A DNA stretch of 6,387 nt. It comes from DASUZB01 sp036377075 (GTDB taxonomy: Bacteria > Actinomycetota > CALGFH01). The stretch lies in assembly GCA_036377075.1 (NCBI GenBank), contig DASUZB010000038.1:1-6387 (forward strand), read 5' to 3'. Positions 4,908 through 6,387 of this stretch are shown here, in pieces. Each line of letters starts with the position of its first letter. Positions within the stretch are counted from its first letter, which is position 1. The notes beneath the pieces were generated by a model, which had not been told where the DNA came from, did no database searches, and saw nothing but the letters and a program-made list of their open reading frames with translations. Both the position numbers and the translations under genes were made by a program.

Positions 4908-6353
4908 ATGGTGCAGAAGAGCCTTGCCTACGGTATCCGTTTTGCCCTTCTTGTTCTTTGCGCGTCGCTGGTCCCCTTCACGACCACGCTGAACGCCCCG
5001 GCCAAGGCTGCCGCGGCCACCACGGTGCGGGTCAACAACGGCGGCGCCGCCTTCACCGAGTCCAACCGCATCGCCTGGACCGCCGACCACGGCTACGACG
5101 GCGGCCGGATCTCCTCGACCAGCTCCAAGATCGCCGGCACCACCAACAGCCGCCTGTACCAGAGCTACCGGGTCAGCCTGCACGGCTACGCCCTGCCCGT
5201 CACCTCCGGCCAGCGCTACCGCGTCCGCGTCTTCCTCACCGAGACCTACTTCACGGCCAGGGGCAAGCGCGTCTTCGACATCAGGGCCGAGGGCAACCTG
5301 GTGGCCAACAACGTCGACATCTACGCGGCGGCCGGCTACAAGCGCGCCTACAGCCGCAGCTTCGAGGTCGCGGTGAACGACGGCGTGCTCAACCTGGACT
5401 TCAGCGCCGAGGCCAACGTCCCGGTCGTCTCCGGCATCGAGGCGGTGCCGGTGGGCGCGATCGACGGCACCGCGCCTGCCGGCGGGACCGGCGGGGCCGC
5501 CAAGCTGGCCTGGGCGCCGCCGCACCTGGACTCGCCGACCATCGTCAACGTCAGCGCCAGCAACCACGTCCTGCACCTGGACCCGGCCCGCGACTACCTG
5601 ATCCGCATGCCCGCCACCAAGCTGTCGGTCCTCGGCGGCCTGGTCATCGTCGGCGGCCACGACGTCGTCCTGGTCGGCGGCGCCATCACCATCCCCGGCT
5701 GGGGCGCCAGCCACCCCACCGACAACCGCGGCCTGTACCTCAAGGAGCAGACCGGCACCGTCCACGTCGAGGGCCTGCTGATCGACGACTCCGGCGGCGC
5801 GCTGTCCGAGGGCATCAACGTCAACGCCCCCAAGGCCACCGTCCAGCTCGAGAACATCCGCGTCGAGGACATCCACGCCACCGACGAGGTCCGCTACACC
5901 GACAACCACCCCGACATCGTGCAGGCCTGGGGCGGCGCGGCCGCGCTGCGCATCGACCGGCTCTCTGGCACCACCGACTACCAGGGCATCACCCCCGACG
6001 CCGACTGGAACACGCTCGGCCAGGTCGACCTCCGCAACGTCAACGTGGCCAGCGGCAGCAAGTACGAGCCCGCCCGCTACCTGTTCTGGACCGACCCCGC
6101 TGACACCGGCAACGTGACCCTGGACAACGTCTGGCTGAAGCCGGGCAAGAACTCCCTCGCCAACACCGTCTGGCCGGACGTGGACGCGGCCGGCACCAGC
6201 AAGGCCATGGTCGACGACACCAGCAGCACCGTGAGCTGGCCAGCCGGCAGCTTCATCCACGGCACGATCAACGGCGGCACCCCGAGCACCGGCGACTTCG
6301 TCCCGGCGGGGACGGTCGGCACCGGCTACGCCTCCCCCGGTTACGCGGGCTGA
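4908..6353 (+). CDS. secreted malectin-domain / beta-helix protein
   Basis: This encodes a 481-residue exported protein. The Sec signal peptide has Lys4 and Arg11 before a hydrophobic core (about 12-22), with a likely cleavage in the Ala-rich PAKAAAA stretch near 33-37. Residues about 38-182 look like a malectin-type carbohydrate-binding domain: VRVNNGG (40-46), an aromatic-rich middle, RVRVFLTETYF (105-115), RVFDIRAEG (121-129) and a closing GVLNLDFSAEANVPVVSGIEAV (159-180). A Gly/Ala/Thr linker (183-198) leads to a repetitive, beta-rich region (208-415) resembling a right-handed beta-helix. Examples are LGGLVIVGGHDVVLVGGAIT (242-261), NAPKATVQLENIRVEDIH (306-323) and DNHPDIVQAWGG (332-343), the last a motif I associate with secreted beta-helix carbohydrate-active proteins. 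There is no LPXTG sorting signal and no other membrane segment, so it is probably released. It may bind or cleave a polysaccharide, perhaps one made by the divergent genes. The catalytic residues are not identifiable and the substrate is unknown. Confidence 0.88.
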   Translation: MVQKSLAYGIRFALLVLCASLVPFTTTLNAPAKAAAATTVRVNNGGAAFTESNRIAWTADHGYDGGRISSTSSKIAGTTNSRLYQSYRVSLHGYALPVTSGQRYRVRVFLTETYFTARGKRVFDIRAEGNLVANNVDIYAAAGYKRAYSRSFEVAVNDGVLNLDFSAEANVPVVSGIEAVPVGAIDGTAPAGGTGGAAKLAWAPPHLDSPTIVNVSASNHVLHLDPARDYLIRMPATKLSVLGGLVIVGGHDVVLVGGAITIPGWGASHPTDNRGLYLKEQTGTVHVEGLLIDDSGGALSEGINVNAPKATVQLENIRVEDIHATDEVRYTDNHPDIVQAWGGAAALRIDRLSGTTDYQGITPDADWNTLGQVDLRNVNVASGSKYEPARYLFWTDPADTGNVTLDNVWLKPGKNSLANTVWPDVDAAGTSKAMVDDTSSTVSWPAGSFIHGTINGGTPSTGDFVPAGTVGTGYASPGYAG

Positions 6354-6360
6354 GGGGCAG

Positions 6361-6376
6361 CGGCGCCACGGCGCCG
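6361..6376 (+). terminator. possible 3' hairpin after the secreted protein gene
   Basis: CGGCGC (6361-6366) can pair with GCGCCG (6371-6376) across a CACG loop, starting 7 bases after the TGA. No T-run follows in the remaining 11 bases. The element is either a GC-rich terminator without a U-tract, as is frequent in actinobacteria, or a chance palindrome. The window ends too soon to tell. Confidence 0.3.
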
Positions 6377-6387
6377 GAGCCAGCGGC

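Noticed and set aside
4767..6260. 497-codon open frame antisense to the secreted protein gene
   Set aside because: Its translation is a low-complexity run of Val, Gly, Ala and Asp with no recognisable domain. Long antisense frames arise naturally opposite GC-rich genes, and the plus-strand frame has a signal peptide and two domains.
1..6387. CRISPR array, tRNA, rRNA, insertion sequence or attachment site
   Set aside because: I saw no regularly spaced repeats, cloverleaf-like sequence, transposase motifs or terminal inverted repeats in the window.

Overview
The window is very GC-rich, with codon third positions almost always G or C. The gene set is typical of a high-GC bacterium, most likely Actinomycetota or a neighbouring soil lineage. 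The evidence is GTG and TTG starts, a pyrophosphate-type phosphofructokinase resembling the propionibacterial enzyme, an HSD10-like dehydrogenase, and a secreted malectin/beta-helix protein. I cannot name the genus from sequence alone.

Layout. Positions 1-206 are mostly non-coding, with a weak hint of a minus-strand gene leaving the window at the left edge. Five minus-strand reading units follow, read from right to left. They are: a 58-residue remnant of a Gfo/Idh/MocA-type oxidoreductase (4411-4235); a polyprenyl-phosphate sugar-phosphate transferase (4231-3533); a family-4-type glycosyltransferase coupled to it by an ATGA overlap (3536-2304); a PPi-type phosphofructokinase (2200-1046); and a short-chain dehydrogenase close to type-2 3-hydroxyacyl-CoA dehydrogenase (1022-207). 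Spacing is tight except for about 100 bases between the glycosyltransferase and the kinase. Part or all of the series could be one transcript.

Positions 4412-4907 form a divergent intergenic region of about 500 bases. It carries a candidate minus-strand promoter whose -10 box lies inside a perfect 6-base inverted repeat. It also has a cluster of CTAG tetranucleotides with a palindrome, and several potential stem-loops leading to the plus-strand gene. That gene (4908-6353) encodes an exported protein with an N-terminal malectin-like domain and a C-terminal parallel beta-helix-like region. The window ends just after a possible GC-rich hairpin.

Working model. The sugar transferase would load the first sugar phosphate onto undecaprenyl phosphate at the membrane, and the glycosyltransferase would extend it. 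The divergent secreted protein would bind or process a polysaccharide outside the cell. The phosphofructokinase and dehydrogenase are metabolic genes with no obvious part in glycan assembly. No flippase, polymerase or chain-length gene is present, so this is at most part of a polysaccharide locus. The most unusual points are the oxidoreductase fragment, which is separated from the sugar transferase by one in-frame amber codon, and the densely patterned divergent control region.
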